Source: Bacteroidales bacterium (lineage in GTDB: Bacteria; Bacteroidota; Bacteroidia; Bacteroidales; JAOZQN01). Taken from it: a DNA stretch of 5,470 nt. The position numbers and the translations under genes are program-made. Within the stretch, counting starts at the first letter, position 1. Each line of letters starts with the position of its first letter. The notes beneath the pieces were generated by a model that saw only the letters and a program-made list of their open reading frames with translations, did not search any database and was not told the DNA's origin. The stretch is taken from NCBI GenBank assembly GCA_029938985.1, contig JAOZTW010000388.1, forward strand, positions 1 through 5,470. The letters run 5' to 3'. Positions 5,074 through 5,470 of the stretch are shown here, piece by piece.

Positions 5074-5470
5074 AATAGGGGCAAATGTTGTGTGCATACT
5101 ATTCTTTAGCAATGTCCGATATTTCAGTATAACGTTTATAATTTTCTATTTCTTTAAAAAAATTGGTTTTCCTTTTTTAAAAACTGTTATAAGTACCCAT
5201 ACAAAAGTTTTTACACATTTGTATTTCTTTAATGAACTGGTATATAGTTATTTAATTGTATCATTGAACCTTTGAATAATTGTATCATTCCTTATCAATA
5301 TTTTTCGGATAATACTTGCCTGCCACTTTTGCTTCTTTTGAGTTTTCTCCCATAAAAAAATACTCATATTTACTACCCCATATTTGTTGTAAGGTATCAC
5401 TTTATTATATTTATGTACTAAAGTTTTTGTGTTCATTTTATGATGATTATCAATGATTTGTAAAAATCAA
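5074..5470. other. Region without an intact gene, carrying minus-strand coding shards
   Basis: No complete gene is supported. Protein-like stretches occur on the minus strand in shifting frames: 5401-5285, and a 25-codon stretch 5176-5099 ending FKEIENYKRYTEISDIAKE. A longer minus-strand frame, 5436-5248, starts with ATG but has a less protein-like composition over most of its length. A 13-base direct repeat, TAATTGTATCATT, occurs at 5253-5265 and 5277-5289. The pattern suggests decayed genes rather than active ones. Confidence 0.5.
5285..5401 (-). pseudogene. Minus-strand coding remnant of unknown family, about 38 codons
   Basis: Read on the minus strand from 5401, this frame gives DTLQQIWGSKYEYFF followed by MGENSKEAKVAGKYYP and ends NIDKE at a stop (5287-5285). 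The balanced composition (Gly, Ala, Trp, Glu, Lys) contrasts with the Lys/Ile/Asn/Phe output typical of random frames here. The frame is closed upstream by stops, but an ATG at 5436 in another frame begins MNTKTLVHKYNK, and a single frameshift near 5400 would join the two into a protein of about 50 residues. No family was recognised. Confidence 0.35.

Noticed and set aside
5090..5275. Forward 61-codon frame rich in Phe and Ile
   Set aside because: Its composition is what AT-rich non-coding DNA yields, it has no promoter or start context, and the opposite strand over the same bases looks more protein-like.
5253..5289. Direct repeat TAATTGTATCATT twice, 24 bases apart
   Set aside because: Only two copies are present, with no third copy or conserved spacer; not a CRISPR or iteron array.
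5248..5436. Minus-strand 62-codon frame beginning MNTKTLVHKYNK
   Set aside because: Only the first dozen residues look natural; the rest is the shadow of the better frame at 5401-5285, so the full ORF is not called as a gene.

Overview
The window is a strongly AT-rich piece of a Bacteroidota chromosome. The evidence is a split transketolase C-terminal subunit, a LysM plus type 1 periplasmic-binding-fold protein of the kind common in that phylum, signal peptides ending in -AQ or -SQ, A/T-rich start regions without Shine-Dalgarno sites, and promoter-like sites of the TTTG-N19-TAnnTTTG type. The genus cannot be told from this stretch.

Bases 1-354 are non-coding apart from a candidate promoter (about 244-274). 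A probable two-gene operon follows: the C-terminal half of transketolase (355-1308) and, 9 bases later, a cytosolic 246-residue protein of unknown function (1318-2058). The N-terminal, thiamine-diphosphate-binding transketolase half is not in the 354 bases upstream, so it must be further away.

The gap 2059-2476 holds a 135-base imperfect inverted repeat (2188-2322) that looks like a small non-autonomous mobile or palindromic element. The left arm and loop carry an exact match to the Bacteroidota housekeeping promoter. A 13-base inverted pair (2057-2069 and 2335-2347) lies around it, the left copy overlapping the stop codon of the preceding gene. A short minus-strand reading frame (2357-2434) with its own -7-like box lies next to it.

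The third intact gene (2477-4348) encodes an exported protein with three LysM domains and a periplasmic-binding-fold domain, probably bound to peptidoglycan. Its stop overlaps the start of a signal-peptide stub (4345-4503) that gives out after about 38 residues.

From 4345 to the end the window looks like a graveyard of gene fragments. It holds the exported-protein stub; a piece of the ATPase region of a very large multidomain kinase/AAA/sensor histidine kinase protein (about 4457-4699); a CPTC zinc-ribbon stub (4859-4969); a 119-base pair of inverted REP-like hairpins (4955-5073) at which the zinc-ribbon frame stops; and short minus-strand shards (5099-5401). I found no complete new system, tRNA, rRNA or CRISPR. 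The points most worth following up are the promoter-bearing palindrome, the REP-like pair and the kinase fragment.
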